NCBI GenBank assembly: GCA_036274495.1
Contig: DASUFP010000064.1
Location: 1 to 45,418 of the forward strand
DNA length: 45,418 nt
From: DASUFP01 sp036274495
GTDB lineage: Bacteria; Bacteroidota; Bacteroidia; AKYH767-A; OLB10
Reading direction: 5' to 3'
Positions 1 through 7,941 of the stretch are shown here, piece after piece. Made by a program: the position numbers and the translations under genes. The notes beneath the pieces were generated by a model, which saw only the letters and a list, made by a program, of their open reading frames with translations, made no database searches and was not told the DNA's origin. Every line of letters starts with the position of its first letter. Positions within the stretch are counted from its first letter, which is position 1.

Positions 1-1
1 C

Positions 2-109
2 CATTCTCCCCATTCTCATCATTCTCCCCATTCTCCCCATTCTCATCATTCTCTCCATTCTCCCCATTCTCATCATTCTCCCCATTCTCCCCATTCTCAT
101 CATTCTCTC
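2..109. repeat. 9-bp tandem repeat with 54-bp higher-order period
   Basis: Twelve contiguous 9-bp units of the form CATTCTCnn fill this stretch. Three unit types occur: A ends CCC, B ends CAT and C ends CTC. Their order is A B A A B C, and this six-unit block is repeated exactly, so 2-55 and 56-109 are two perfect 54-bp copies. The array probably continues beyond the left edge. On the minus strand it begins inside the last codons of scoA and contains that gene's stop codon. Units are multiples of three, so copy-number change would not shift frame. Read on the minus strand from position 103, the frame is open to the window edge and every unit contributes an in-frame ATG. Confidence 0.95.
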
Positions 110-804
110 TTCCTCACCGTCCTCTGCTCAATTCTCTTCTCATAATCATCGCCCTGAAATATTCTGTTAACGTAAATGCCGGGAGTATGAATAGTATCGG
201 GATCGAGGTCGCCCGCAGGAACGAGTTCTTCCACCTCTGCAATTGTAATTTTGCCGGCCATAGCCATCAGCGGATTAAAGTTCCGTGCAGTGTGGCGAAA
301 TACCAGGTTACCTGCTGTATCACCCCTCCAAGCTTTAACAATTGCAAAATCGGCATCAAATGCCATTTCCATCAGGTAGTCGGTGCCGTTGAAATTGCGG
401 ACTTCTTTGCCTTGAGCGATTTCGGTACCAACGCCGGCAGGTGTAAATATAGCCGGCATGCCATAGCCCGCAGCCAGACAACGTGTGGCAAGTGTGCCCT
501 GAGGAATCAGTTCCACCTCCAGTTCACCGCTGAGCATTTGCCGTTCGAATTCAGCATTTTCGCCAACATAAGAGGAGATCATTTTTTTGATCTGCTTTTT
601 ATGCAACAACAATCCTAATCCGAAGTCGTCAACACCCGCATTATTAGAAATACAGGTGAGATTTTTTACGTTTTTCTGCACGAGAGCGGTGATGCAGTTT
701 TCAGGAATACCACAGAGACCGAATCCTCCCAGCATCAGTGTCATACCGTCTTTTATGTCGTGGATGGCAGCAGCAGCTCCTCCGGTAATTACTTTGTTAA
801 TCAT
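100..804 (-). CDS. scoA: 3-oxoacid CoA-transferase subunit A
   Basis: The 234-residue product matches the alpha subunit of family I CoA transferases (SCOT/AtoD type), which move CoA from succinyl-CoA to acetoacetate or related 3-oxoacids in the cytoplasm. The glycine-rich motif GGFGLCGIPE lies at residues 26-35, followed by the SNNAG and PQGTLATRC segments expected for the subunit, and the length is normal. The catalytic glutamate resides in subunit B, which is not in the window and is expected just past the left edge. The ATG start at 804 is preceded by a ten-base A tract on the coding strand. The last two codons and the TGA stop lie inside the 9-bp tandem repeat, an unusual 3' end. Family assignment is firm; substrate specificity is inferred. 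Confidence 0.93.
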   Translation of the reverse strand: MINKVITGGAAAAIHDIKDGMTLMLGGFGLCGIPENCITALVQKNVKNLTCISNNAGVDDFGLGLLLHKKQIKKMISSYVGENAEFERQMLSGELEVELIPQGTLATRCLAAGYGMPAIFTPAGVGTEIAQGKEVRNFNGTDYLMEMAFDADFAIVKAWRGDTAGNLVFRHTARNFNPLMAMAGKITIAEVEELVPAGDLDPDTIHTPGIYVNRIFQGDDYEKRIEQRTVRKRE

Positions 805-871
805 TGGATAATGGTATAGTTAATTCAAAATTTTTTTTTTCATATACAAATGCATTCGGTTTTGTTGGTCT

Positions 872-3091
872 CTAAAAACCGAAACCTCCGGGATCGGTCT
901 GATGATTCGGATTTGTTTTTTCATATTTGGAACAATCCAGCTCTATCGATAATTTTCCTTCAGGCTTTTCAAAATCCCCCTGATAGAGATTGATGTCTTT
1001 GTCGGCGTACACACGCTTCATATACAAGGCCCATATAGGCAAAGCGGTGTTGGCTCCCTGACCCAGATTCGTTGTCCTGAAATGTATTGCGCGGTCTTCG
1101 CATCCTACCCAAACCCCTGAAACCAGATCGGGAGTTATTCCCATGTACCAGCCGTCGCTTTGATTTTGTGTGGTTCCTGTTTTGCCTGCAATCGGATTCA
1201 TGAGGCCGTATTTGAATCGTATGCGCATACTTGTTCCGAATTGTACAACACCCTGCAATAAACTCAACGTTACATATGCTGTTTCTTCACTGAGTGCCTC
1301 CACTTTTTTAGGAACAAATTCCTGTAATACCACACCGTTTTTGTCTTCTATGCGCGTGAGGAATATCGGTTCGGTCCATACGCCTTTATTCGCGAAGGTG
1401 GAGTAGGCGCCTGTCATTTCGTAAACCGACAAATCAGGTGTACCCAGACAAATCGCGGGAAACGGATCGATGGGAGCGGTGATGCCCATTTTGCGTGCTA
1501 TGTTAATGACTGCCTGCGGACCAAATTGTTTCATCAGGTAGGCGGTTACACAATTCACCGATTCGGCAAGCGCCTCTTTCAGCGAAAGCATACCTCCGTA
1601 TTTGTTATCAGAATTTTCCGGCGACCATGGCTTGCCGTCTTCACCAATAATCGTTACGCGTACATTGGGAACCTTATAGCAGGGCGAATAGCCCTCCTGC
1701 ATGGCCAGCGTGTATACAAATGGTTTAAAAGTGGAACCTACCTGACGCCGGCCCTCTTTAACATGGTCGTATTTAAAATGTCTGTAATCGTTGCCGCCAA
1801 CCCAGGCTTTAATAAATCCTGTGTGCGGATCCATCGACATCATACCTGTTTGCAAAAACATTTTATAATACTTGATTGAATCAAGCGGGCTCATCAAGGT
1901 GTCAATTTCTCCCTGCCACGAAAAAACAGTCATCTGAATTTTAGTATTGAAAACTTTCTTGATGGAGTCCTCGCTGACTTTGTTGTCCTGCAGTTCCCGG
2001 TACCGCGATGAATGTTTCATTGCATCGGTAATAATTTCAGGAAACTGGGCCCATGCTTCGCGCCCCTTCCAGTGGTCGAAAAACGTTTTCTGCAATTCGG
2101 TGAGATGTTCTTTCACGGCCTCTTCGGCATACTGCTGCATTTTAGCATTTATGGTTGTATATATGCGTAGTCCGTCGCGGTAAATATTATAAGTGGTGCC
2201 ATCGTTTTTCTTGTGCTCTTTGCACCATTTCATCAGATACAGTCGTAAAAATTCCCTGAAGTAGGTGGCAAGACCTTCGTTGTGGTCTTCGGCACGGTAA
2301 TTTAGTTTCAGCGGCAATGCTTTCAGCGAATCAAATGCCTCTTCGGTAAGCAAATCATATCGTCGCATTTGTCCCAATACAACATTGCGGCGTTTGGTAG
2401 AGTTATCAGGATTGCGAACCGGACTGTAATAGGTAGGTGCTTTAAGAAGTCCGATAAGCACTGCCGACTCCTCGGTTTTCAGTTCTTTCGGTTCTTTATT
2501 AAAAAATGTTTCTGCCGCCGACTTAATTCCGAATGTATTGCTGCCGAACTCAACGGTATTTAAATACATGGCAAGAATTTCTTCTTTTGTATAGTTGCGT
2601 TCAAGCCGCACGGCAATAATCCACTCCTGAATTTTCCTGATCACCAGTTGAAATCCAGAGATGCGATCGCGGGGAAAGAGATTTTTGGCAAGCTGTTGTG
2701 TAATGGTACTGCCACCTCCCGATCCTTCCTGACCAAGGATAACCGTTTTAAAAAGCACGCGCAGCAATCCTCTCAGATCGATTCCCGAATGTTCCTCGAA
2801 CCGGATGTCCTCGGTAGCCTTAAGGGCGTTAACCATGTTAGGGGCAAGGTCATGGTAATGGATGTTGGTTCTGTTCTGATAAAAGTATTTACCCAGTACC
2901 GAGCCATCCTCCGAATACACTTCTGTGGCCAGGGAGCTTTTTGGATTTTCCAGTTCTTCGAAAGTGGGCAGGGGTCCGAAATACTCTGATGCGGTGAGCG
3001 ATACCAGTGTGCCGAGTAAAACAACCGGCAAAATGATTGCCAGCCAAAAAATGCGCAGATATAATGAATAATTGTCCTTTTTTCCTGCCAC
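872..3091 (-). CDS. Penicillin-binding protein 1A, bifunctional
   Basis: This is a 739-residue class A PBP that polymerises and crosslinks peptidoglycan at the outer face of the inner membrane. One N-terminal membrane segment covers about residues 12-34. The GT51 glycosyltransferase follows, with E94 in the EDIRF motif, the GGSTITQQLAKN motif near 127-137 and a second acidic site in NTVEFG near 178-183. The transpeptidase domain has the nucleophile motif STFK (453-456), SVN (511-513) and KTGT (637-640), so all active-site motifs are intact. The start is GTG at 3091; no in-frame ATG occurs before the GT domain, and a TAnnTTTG element at 3126-3133 would give a leader of about 28 nt. PBP1A-like is the best family name; the exact physiological role is not visible. 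Confidence 0.95.
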   Translation of the reverse strand: MAGKKDNYSLYLRIFWLAIILPVVLLGTLVSLTASEYFGPLPTFEELENPKSSLATEVYSEDGSVLGKYFYQNRTNIHYHDLAPNMVNALKATEDIRFEEHSGIDLRGLLRVLFKTVILGQEGSGGGSTITQQLAKNLFPRDRISGFQLVIRKIQEWIIAVRLERNYTKEEILAMYLNTVEFGSNTFGIKSAAETFFNKEPKELKTEESAVLIGLLKAPTYYSPVRNPDNSTKRRNVVLGQMRRYDLLTEEAFDSLKALPLKLNYRAEDHNEGLATYFREFLRLYLMKWCKEHKKNDGTTYNIYRDGLRIYTTINAKMQQYAEEAVKEHLTELQKTFFDHWKGREAWAQFPEIITDAMKHSSRYRELQDNKVSEDSIKKVFNTKIQMTVFSWQGEIDTLMSPLDSIKYYKMFLQTGMMSMDPHTGFIKAWVGGNDYRHFKYDHVKEGRRQVGSTFKPFVYTLAMQEGYSPCYKVPNVRVTIIGEDGKPWSPENSDNKYGGMLSLKEALAESVNCVTAYLMKQFGPQAVINIARKMGITAPIDPFPAICLGTPDLSVYEMTGAYSTFANKGVWTEPIFLTRIEDKNGVVLQEFVPKKVEALSEETAYVTLSLLQGVVQFGTSMRIRFKYGLMNPIAGKTGTTQNQSDGWYMGITPDLVSGVWVGCEDRAIHFRTTNLGQGANTALPIWALYMKRVYADKDINLYQGDFEKPEGKLSIELDCSKYEKTNPNHQTDPGGFGF

Positions 3092-3125
3092 GTTGGTTGC
3101 TGTTTTGCGAGTAAAGGGATGCTCG

Positions 3126-3133
3126 CAAATGTA
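3126..3133 (-). promoter_or_regulatory. Bacteroidota -7 element (TACATTTG) for the PBP1A gene
   Basis: On the minus strand the octamer matches TAnnTTTG, the Bacteroidota housekeeping -7 consensus. It places transcription start near 3119, about 28 nt before the GTG start. No convincing -33 TTG is visible at the usual distance, so support comes from the -7 box and position only. Confidence 0.5.
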
Positions 3134-3184
3134 ATCAAATTAGCCTGAAGCGATTTACCAGACTAAAGAGGAAAACGGAAAGGA

Positions 3185-4732
3185 TCAGATTTTTATTTCT
3201 TCCCCTTCGCTGTTAAAAAAATGGTATTCCATCATGTGATAAGCCGCAATTCCCTCAACTGTAATCTTTTTTCGGAATTCACGCGACCATTTCCATCTGA
3301 GTGAAAAGAGGCCTTTGGTGAGGTAGGCCGCAAGGAAAGGGTGCATGCGGATCAATACCCGCTTCTCATTTTGTTCGGTGAGAATGTAGCGGATGCTGTT
3401 TTTGATATCATCCATCAGCAAAATGCTTGCTTTTATTTCGCCGGTGCCGTCACAGGCCGGACATTTTTCGGCAGTAATTACCTTGGTTTCAGGGCGTACA
3501 CGCTGGCGGGTAATCTGAATAAGGCCGAATTTGCTGGGAGGAAGGATGGTATGCTTGGCGCGATCTTTCTTCATCTCGCTGCGCATGGCATCAAAAAGTT
3601 CCTTTTTGTGGGATGCCTGATGCATATCGATAAAGTCGACAACGATTATACCGCCCATATCCCGCAAACGGAGCTGGCGCGCAATTTCTTTAGCTGCCAT
3701 CAGGTTCACCTGTAATGCATTGTTCTCCTGGTCGGCCCCCGCCTTGCTTCTGCCGCCGGAGTTTACATCTATTACATGTAATGCTTCGGTGTGTTCCACA
3801 ACCAGGTAAGCGCCGTTGGGCAGGTTTACCGTTTTACCGAAAACCGATTTAATTTGTTTATCGACTCCCAGGTGCTCAAAAAGCGGCACTTTCCCTTTAT
3901 ACAGTTTTACGATATCTTCCTGTTCAGGGGCGATGCCTCTGATATAAGCTCTTACCTCCTCATACAACAGCTGGTCGTTTATGTAAATGCTGTTGAATCC
4001 GGGATTCAGCATATCTCTCAAAATGGTGGAGGTGCGGTCCATTTCGCCGAGCAACTTCTGCGGAGGCTTGGCGGTAACCAGCATTTCCATACACTGGTTC
4101 CATTTTGCCAGCAGGTCCTGAATGTCCTTGTCTATTTCGGCAGTCTTTTTCCCTTCGGCAACTGTCCTGACGATGAGGCCGAAGTTTTTCGGTCGGATGC
4201 TCATGGCAAGCCTTTTCAGGCGATTGCGCTCTTCGTTGCTTTTAATTTTTTGGGAAACGGTAACCACGTTCGAGAAGGGCATCATCACCACAAAGCGGCC
4301 GGCGAGGCTCAGGTCGCAGGTAATGCGTGGTCCTTTGGTGGAGATGGGTTCTTTGGCAACCTGCACCATCAGCCACTGATTGGCGGAGAGGGCCTGTGAT
4401 ATTTTTCCTGTTTTGGAAATATCAGGTTCAAGCTCAATGTTGGAGAGTTGCGATGCGACTCTGGCGGCCGGATCGGCCTTCATAAGCTTTACGAGCGACT
4501 GGAACTGGGGGCCAAGGTCGAGATAATGGAGAAAAGCATCTTTCTCGTAACCAACATCTACAAATGCCGCGTTAAGTCCGGGCATTATTTTTCGGATGCG
4601 TCCGAGATAAATATCACCTACAGCAAAGTTGTTGTCTTTTTTCTCGCTGCTGTATTCAACAAGCCTTTTTTCTTCCAGAAGGGCAATATGCACCTCACTT
4701 GGGGCGGCTTCAATAACTAGTTCACTGTTCAA
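3185..4732 (-). CDS. rng: Ribonuclease G/E family endoribonuclease
   Basis: The product is a cytoplasmic RNase G type enzyme that cleaves single-stranded RNA during rRNA 5' maturation and mRNA decay. An S1-like RNA-binding segment lies in the N-terminal part (VGDIYLGRIRKIMPGLNAAF). The catalytic metal-binding motifs are HVIDVNSGG (D322 in this numbering) and VVDFIDM (about 364-370), and the zinc-link cysteines are in CPACDG (C424, C427). The open frame extends to a TTG at 4774, but family N-termini begin at the segment MNSELVIEAAPSEV, which starts at TTG 4732, so that start was chosen (515 residues). No in-frame ATG exists near either site. It is the distal gene of the HU-TPR-miniprotein-rng cluster. 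There is no RNase E-like C-terminal scaffold. Confidence 0.93.
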   Translation of the reverse strand: MNSELVIEAAPSEVHIALLEEKRLVEYSSEKKDNNFAVGDIYLGRIRKIMPGLNAAFVDVGYEKDAFLHYLDLGPQFQSLVKLMKADPAARVASQLSNIELEPDISKTGKISQALSANQWLMVQVAKEPISTKGPRITCDLSLAGRFVVMMPFSNVVTVSQKIKSNEERNRLKRLAMSIRPKNFGLIVRTVAEGKKTAEIDKDIQDLLAKWNQCMEMLVTAKPPQKLLGEMDRTSTILRDMLNPGFNSIYINDQLLYEEVRAYIRGIAPEQEDIVKLYKGKVPLFEHLGVDKQIKSVFGKTVNLPNGAYLVVEHTEALHVIDVNSGGRSKAGADQENNALQVNLMAAKEIARQLRLRDMGGIIVVDFIDMHQASHKKELFDAMRSEMKKDRAKHTILPPSKFGLIQITRQRVRPETKVITAEKCPACDGTGEIKASILLMDDIKNSIRYILTEQNEKRVLIRMHPFLAAYLTKGLFSLRWKWSREFRKKITVEGIAAYHMMEYHFFNSEGEEIKI

Positions 4733-4883
4733 GACAGTATAGGATTTTACAAAACACCTGTCAGATGTCGGCAAGAGATAGCCTGCAGGTTAAGTTTGGG
4801 ATGCTTAAGCAGGATTGGACAAATTTCCCTGAAAAGGAGGAACAGCCGGCTAAAGCAGCGCGGCTGATCCGGGATCATAAAGC

Positions 4884-4908
4884 TCCCGGTGTGAGTAAAA
4901 TACCGGGA
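4884..4908 (-). terminator. Hairpin between the miniprotein gene and rng, possible attenuator
   Basis: A perfect 7-bp stem, TCCCGGT (4884-4890) with ACCGGGA (4902-4908), encloses an 11-nt loop. On the minus strand it follows the 29-codon gene and precedes rng. The T run after it is only three bases, so it could be a weak terminator, an attenuator or an RNA-processing site. Confidence 0.35.
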
Positions 4909-4916
4909 ACGGGGCA

Positions 4917-5006
4917 TTATTTCTTTTTATGCCTGTTTTTTCTGAGCCTTTTCTTACGCTTGTGCGTGGCCATTTTATGTCTTTTTCTCTTTTTACCGCT
5001 GGGCAT
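4917..5006 (-). CDS. 29-residue basic protein, AURKAIP1/COX24-like
   Basis: This gene of 29 codons encodes a very basic peptide beginning MPSGKKRKRHK and ending RKNRHKKK, with only Lys, Arg and His side chains dominating. It matches from memory the tiny Bacteroidota proteins annotated as AURKAIP1/COX24-domain proteins. That domain is found in the mitochondrial ribosomal protein mS38, and an actinobacterial relative is the small-subunit protein bS22. A ribosome-associated role on the 30S subunit is therefore inferred. ATG is at 5006 and TAA at 4917. The gene lies between the TPR gene (44 nt upstream) and rng on the same strand. It is easily missed because of its size, and an 85-codon antisense frame overlaps it. 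Confidence 0.88.
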   Translation of the reverse strand: MPSGKKRKRHKMATHKRKKRLRKNRHKKK

Positions 5007-5050
5007 ACTGCACGTGTTTTAATTGGTTAATAATAGGATTATGTAATATT

Positions 5051-5896
5051 TTAATTTTTCTTTTCAGGTGTTCCGGTACTTTCAAGTGTGGCAATGTATT
5101 GATCTACATTCTCAATCATTTCCTTATCACTGGTAAGGTTCCGGAATATTTTAAAACTCTCAATCGCTTCTTTCTTTCTTCCTAACTGTACCATCGCTTC
5201 TCCGCGATAGATATACATGTCAATTCTTGCAGGGTTAATTGCAAGCACTTTATCAAACCGTTCGAGTGCCTTTTCGAACTGTCCCGACCGCATCGACAAA
5301 AACCCCAGGTTTAGCTGCGCGTTTTCATGATTCGGATCGGCTGCCACCACTTCTCTCAGCATCATGATGCCTTTCATTGGTTCACCGGTGGCTTCGGCGT
5401 ACAGGGCACCAAGGTCGGTTTTGGCGTTCAGGTTATCGGGGTTAAGCTCCAGTACCTTACTGTACGATTCAATTGCCTTGGAAGAGAAATAAGTTGATTC
5501 GGCAGAGTCGCGGCTCGACTTATAAGCGTCAAAATACCGGTAAGCTGCATTCAGATAGCTCTCTTCTTTGTTATTGGTACCGGCAATTTGTTCATAATAG
5601 GAGGCGGCAACTCCCGGTACACCGGCACTATCCCAAAAGGCACTCATTGCTTCCGGTTGAACGCCGGCTGCCTTTTCAGATGCCTTAAGTTCCTTATATC
5701 TGGAACCAAAACTTTGGTTCAGCCCCGCCACAGCATGCTCTGTATATTCTTTTAAGTCAAATCCGGTTTCGGCAGTTATTGCCGGTTTGGCAGATTTAAC
5801 TTCAGCAGGCTGGTTCTTGGGCAACAGGTAAATAACTGCTGTCAGAACAACCGCTCCTGTGACCATGCCGGCCATTAGTAAACGGCTGGACTGCAT
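5051..5896 (-). CDS. Membrane-anchored tetratricopeptide repeat protein
   Basis: The 281-residue protein has an N-terminal hydrophobic segment at about residues 7-25 (MAGMVTGAVVLTAVIYLLP), which would anchor it in the inner membrane with the rest soluble. The C-terminal half, roughly residues 135-265, contains consecutive TPR units with the pattern LNPDNLNAKTDLGALYAEA and LAINPARIDMYIYRGEAMVQ, a scaffold for protein-protein contacts. The gene begins 7 nt downstream of the HU gene and is cotranscribed with it. The partner is unknown. The conserved placement next to HU and rng suggests a housekeeping role, but the sequence does not identify it. Confidence 0.85.
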   Translation of the reverse strand: MQSSRLLMAGMVTGAVVLTAVIYLLPKNQPAEVKSAKPAITAETGFDLKEYTEHAVAGLNQSFGSRYKELKASEKAAGVQPEAMSAFWDSAGVPGVAASYYEQIAGTNNKEESYLNAAYRYFDAYKSSRDSAESTYFSSKAIESYSKVLELNPDNLNAKTDLGALYAEATGEPMKGIMMLREVVAADPNHENAQLNLGFLSMRSGQFEKALERFDKVLAINPARIDMYIYRGEAMVQLGRKKEAIESFKIFRNLTSDKEMIENVDQYIATLESTGTPEKKN

Positions 5897-5903
5897 GACC
5901 TAA

Positions 5904-6200
5904 TCAGGACTGGGGATTCTGGAGCGAGTTCTTTACCTTCTCTGTAAAGGTTTTTGCAGGCTTAAAAGAAGGGATGTAGTGCTCCGGGATGATAATCGTG
6001 GTGTTCTTGGTGATAATCCTTCCGGTTTTCTTTGCTCTCTTCTTTACGATAAAACTGCCAAACCCTCTCAGGTAAACGTTGTGATTGTTCTGGAGAGAGG
6101 TCTTGATCACTTTCATCATGGCCTCGATGGTCTGCTGTACCGCCACTTTTTCTACTCCGGTTTTTGTTGCAACTTCGGCAACCAGTTCAGCTTTGGTCAT
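5904..6200 (-). CDS. HU-family DNA-binding protein
   Basis: This 98-residue protein belongs to the HU/IHF family of nucleoid proteins that bend and compact DNA. The N-terminal dimerisation helices start MTKAELVAEVATKTGV. The beta-arm region contains the signature VYLRGFGSFIVKKRAKKTGR at about 43-62, and a proline-containing tip (IIIPEHYIP) follows. Length is usual for the family with a short C-terminal extension. It heads the minus-strand operon that continues into the TPR protein, the 29-residue basic protein and rng. A good TAnnTTTG promoter lies 39 nt upstream, divergent from mutY. Whether it acts as a homodimer or a heterodimer cannot be told. Confidence 0.95.
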   Translation of the reverse strand: MTKAELVAEVATKTGVEKVAVQQTIEAMMKVIKTSLQNNHNVYLRGFGSFIVKKRAKKTGRIITKNTTIIIPEHYIPSFKPAKTFTEKVKNSLQNPQS

Positions 6201-6238
6201 ATTCTAGTAGGTTATGTTTGTTAAGTAATTTAGGGGTG

Positions 6239-6268
6239 CAAAGATAAGGTATTAAATTGAAAATCAAA
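6239..6268 (-). promoter_or_regulatory. Promoter of the HU-TPR-miniprotein-rng operon
   Basis: On the minus strand TTTG (6268-6265) is followed by an 18-nt spacer and TATCTTTG (6246-6239), matching the Bacteroidota TTTG/TAnnTTTG promoter at good spacing. Transcription would start near 6232, leaving a leader of about 32 nt before the HU ATG. Confidence 0.7.
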
Positions 6269-6299
6269 AAATTTATAAACATTATTGAGTAGGTCAAAG

Positions 6300-7355
6300 A
6301 TGGGATTTCAAGGCAAAATAATAAAGTGGTACGGTATCAATAAAAGAGATCTGCCCTGGCGGTTAACCACCGATCCATACCTGATCTGGCTCTCGGAAGT
6401 GATCTTACAGCAGACCCGGGTTGATCAGGGACTTCCTTATTATCAGCGTTTTACGGAAAAATTCCCTAAAGTTGAGGATCTTGCAACCGCCTCATTAGAC
6501 GCTGTTTTGAAGCTTTGGGAAGGACTCGGATATTATTCCAGAGCCCGGAATTTGCATACCGCTGCCAAATACGTAGGTGATCAATTAGACGGAAAATTTC
6601 CCACCGATTATAAGACCCTCCTGAAAATGAAAGGAGTGGGTCCGTATACGGCAGCTGCCATTGCCTCCTTTTCGGCAGGCAAAGCAGTAGCGGTTGTAGA
6701 TGGTAATGTTTACCGGGTGCTTTCCAGGTATTTTGGTGTTGATACACCTATCGACTCTCCTTCCGGCAAAAAGGAATTTGCAGACCTCGCAGCCTCTCTC
6801 ATTCCTCCTTCCAACCCCGGCATCTACAACCAGGCGATCATGGAGTTTGGAGCACTGCAATGCCGCCCTGCTGCCCCCGATTGCGCTTCATGCCCGCTCG
6901 CTGACACCTGTATTGCCTTTAATAAAGATCTTGTTTCAGTCCTTCCGGTAAAATCGAAAAAGGTTAAAGTCACCGAAAGGCATTTTAATTACCTGATTAT
7001 TAGTAATAAAGAGACAATACTGCTAAAGAAAAGAACTGAAAGCGATATCTGGAGGGAATTGTTTGAACTTCCGCTGATTGAGACCAAAACTGCCGTTAAT
7101 GAAGTTAAACTGATTCAATCCCCTGAATTCAGAAAGCTCACAGGCGCCAATTATCACCTGAAGGAAGTCAGCAGGCCGATTACACATAAGCTGTCGCATC
7201 AGACGATCAATGCCCGGTTTTTCACAATAGAAATCAAAGCCGGTCGTTCAGTAAAAAGTAATCATCCTTTTATAAGAGTCCCTTTCGGTAAGGTCAGGGA
7301 GTACCCTGTTCCAAGGCTTATTTCACGGTATTTTGAGGAGGCTTTCGACTGGTAA
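6300..7355 (+). CDS. mutY: A/G-specific adenine DNA glycosylase
   Basis: MutY removes adenine mispaired with 8-oxoguanine. In the 351-residue form, the catalytic glutamate is E33 in LSEVILQQT, the helix-hairpin-helix is MKGVGPYTAAAIAS (110-123) and the catalytic aspartate is D134 in VVDGNV. The [4Fe-4S] cysteines C188, C195, C198 and C204 show the canonical C-x6-C-x2-C-x5-C spacing. A NUDIX-like 8-oxoG recognition domain fills about residues 220-345. The open frame reaches a TTG at 6285, but the ATG at 6300 was chosen because it begins the conserved part (MGFQGKIIKWY). It is divergent from HU and followed by ssb 97 nt later, an order seen in many Bacteroidota. Confidence 0.95.
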   Translation: MGFQGKIIKWYGINKRDLPWRLTTDPYLIWLSEVILQQTRVDQGLPYYQRFTEKFPKVEDLATASLDAVLKLWEGLGYYSRARNLHTAAKYVGDQLDGKFPTDYKTLLKMKGVGPYTAAAIASFSAGKAVAVVDGNVYRVLSRYFGVDTPIDSPSGKKEFADLAASLIPPSNPGIYNQAIMEFGALQCRPAAPDCASCPLADTCIAFNKDLVSVLPVKSKKVKVTERHFNYLIISNKETILLKKRTESDIWRELFELPLIETKTAVNEVKLIQSPEFRKLTGANYHLKEVSRPITHKLSHQTINARFFTIEIKAGRSVKSNHPFIRVPFGKVREYPVPRLISRYFEEAFDW

Positions 7356-7394
7356 CTTTTGCAAAAGAATGTTGTTATCTTCTCTGGAAAGTAA

Positions 7395-7425
7395 TTGATA
7401 AAACAGTTCAACTGCTTTAACTTTG
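7395..7425 (+). promoter_or_regulatory. Promoter of ssb-gldD
   Basis: TTG (7395-7397), a 20-nt spacer and TAACTTTG (7418-7425) match the Bacteroidota promoter consensus. Transcription start is expected near 7432, about 21 nt before the ssb ATG. Confidence 0.7.
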
Positions 7426-7452
7426 AACATAGAATAGTGAAAACAAAGAGAC

Positions 7453-7869
7453 ATGTCAGGCATTAACAAAGTGATTTTGGTAGGAAACCTTGGTAAAGAT
7501 CCGGAGGTAAGACATTTAGAGGGGGGCGCGGTGGTTGCAAAATTTCCGCTTGCTACATCCGAATCGTACAAGAACAAGGACGGACAAAGAACCGAGCAAA
7601 CGGAATGGCATAACATAGTGATGTGGAGGGGCCTTGCCGAGAGTGCTGAAAAATTTCTTCATAAGGGATCACTGGTATACATTGAAGGGAAAATAAGAAC
7701 CCGTTCGTGGGATGATAAAGAAGGCAACAAGCGTTATTCTACCGAAATAGTTGCAGATACTATGACGATGCTTGGAGCAAGACGATCTGATGAGGGTCAT
7801 GCTTCATCAGGCCAGGAGGTGCCGCAGCACTCAGCCGGCGAAACGGCCGGCGACGATTTACCGTTTTAA
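7453..7869 (+). CDS. ssb: Single-stranded DNA-binding protein
   Basis: The 138-residue protein begins MSGINKVILVGNLGKDPEVR, the classic SSB OB-fold start, and continues with the WHNIVMWRGLAESAEKFL and YIEGKIRTRSW strands. After a short, disordered, polar linker it ends in the acidic tip DDLPF, through which SSB recruits repair and replication proteins. It coats single-stranded DNA as a tetramer. It has its own promoter and is followed after 72 nt by gldD; the mutY-ssb-gld order is typical of Bacteroidota. The linker is short compared with enterobacterial SSB, which is normal for this phylum. Confidence 0.97.
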   Translation: MSGINKVILVGNLGKDPEVRHLEGGAVVAKFPLATSESYKNKDGQRTEQTEWHNIVMWRGLAESAEKFLHKGSLVYIEGKIRTRSWDDKEGNKRYSTEIVADTMTMLGARRSDEGHASSGQEVPQHSAGETAGDDLPF

Positions 7870-7941
7870 ACAGGCACTTGTCAGGTATTCCTGCAGATTT
7901 CAAAAACCGATTCGCAGGCATGTTCTACATTTGCCTTAATT

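Noticed and set aside
1..109. Possible CRISPR array from regular repeats
   Set aside because: Units are 9 bp, directly adjacent and without spacers, so this is a minisatellite.
187..618. Plus-strand frame opposite scoA
   Set aside because: It is the shadow of a well-supported minus-strand gene and has no motif of its own.
831..881. Hairpin and ten-T run between scoA and the PBP gene as a terminator
   Set aside because: The hairpin encloses the PBP stop codon and the T run is on the wrong side for minus-strand transcripts.
4765..5022. 85-codon plus-strand frame with a hydrophobic end
   Set aside because: It lies opposite the 29-residue basic protein and the rng start; the hydrophobic run is just the antisense of Lys/Arg codons.
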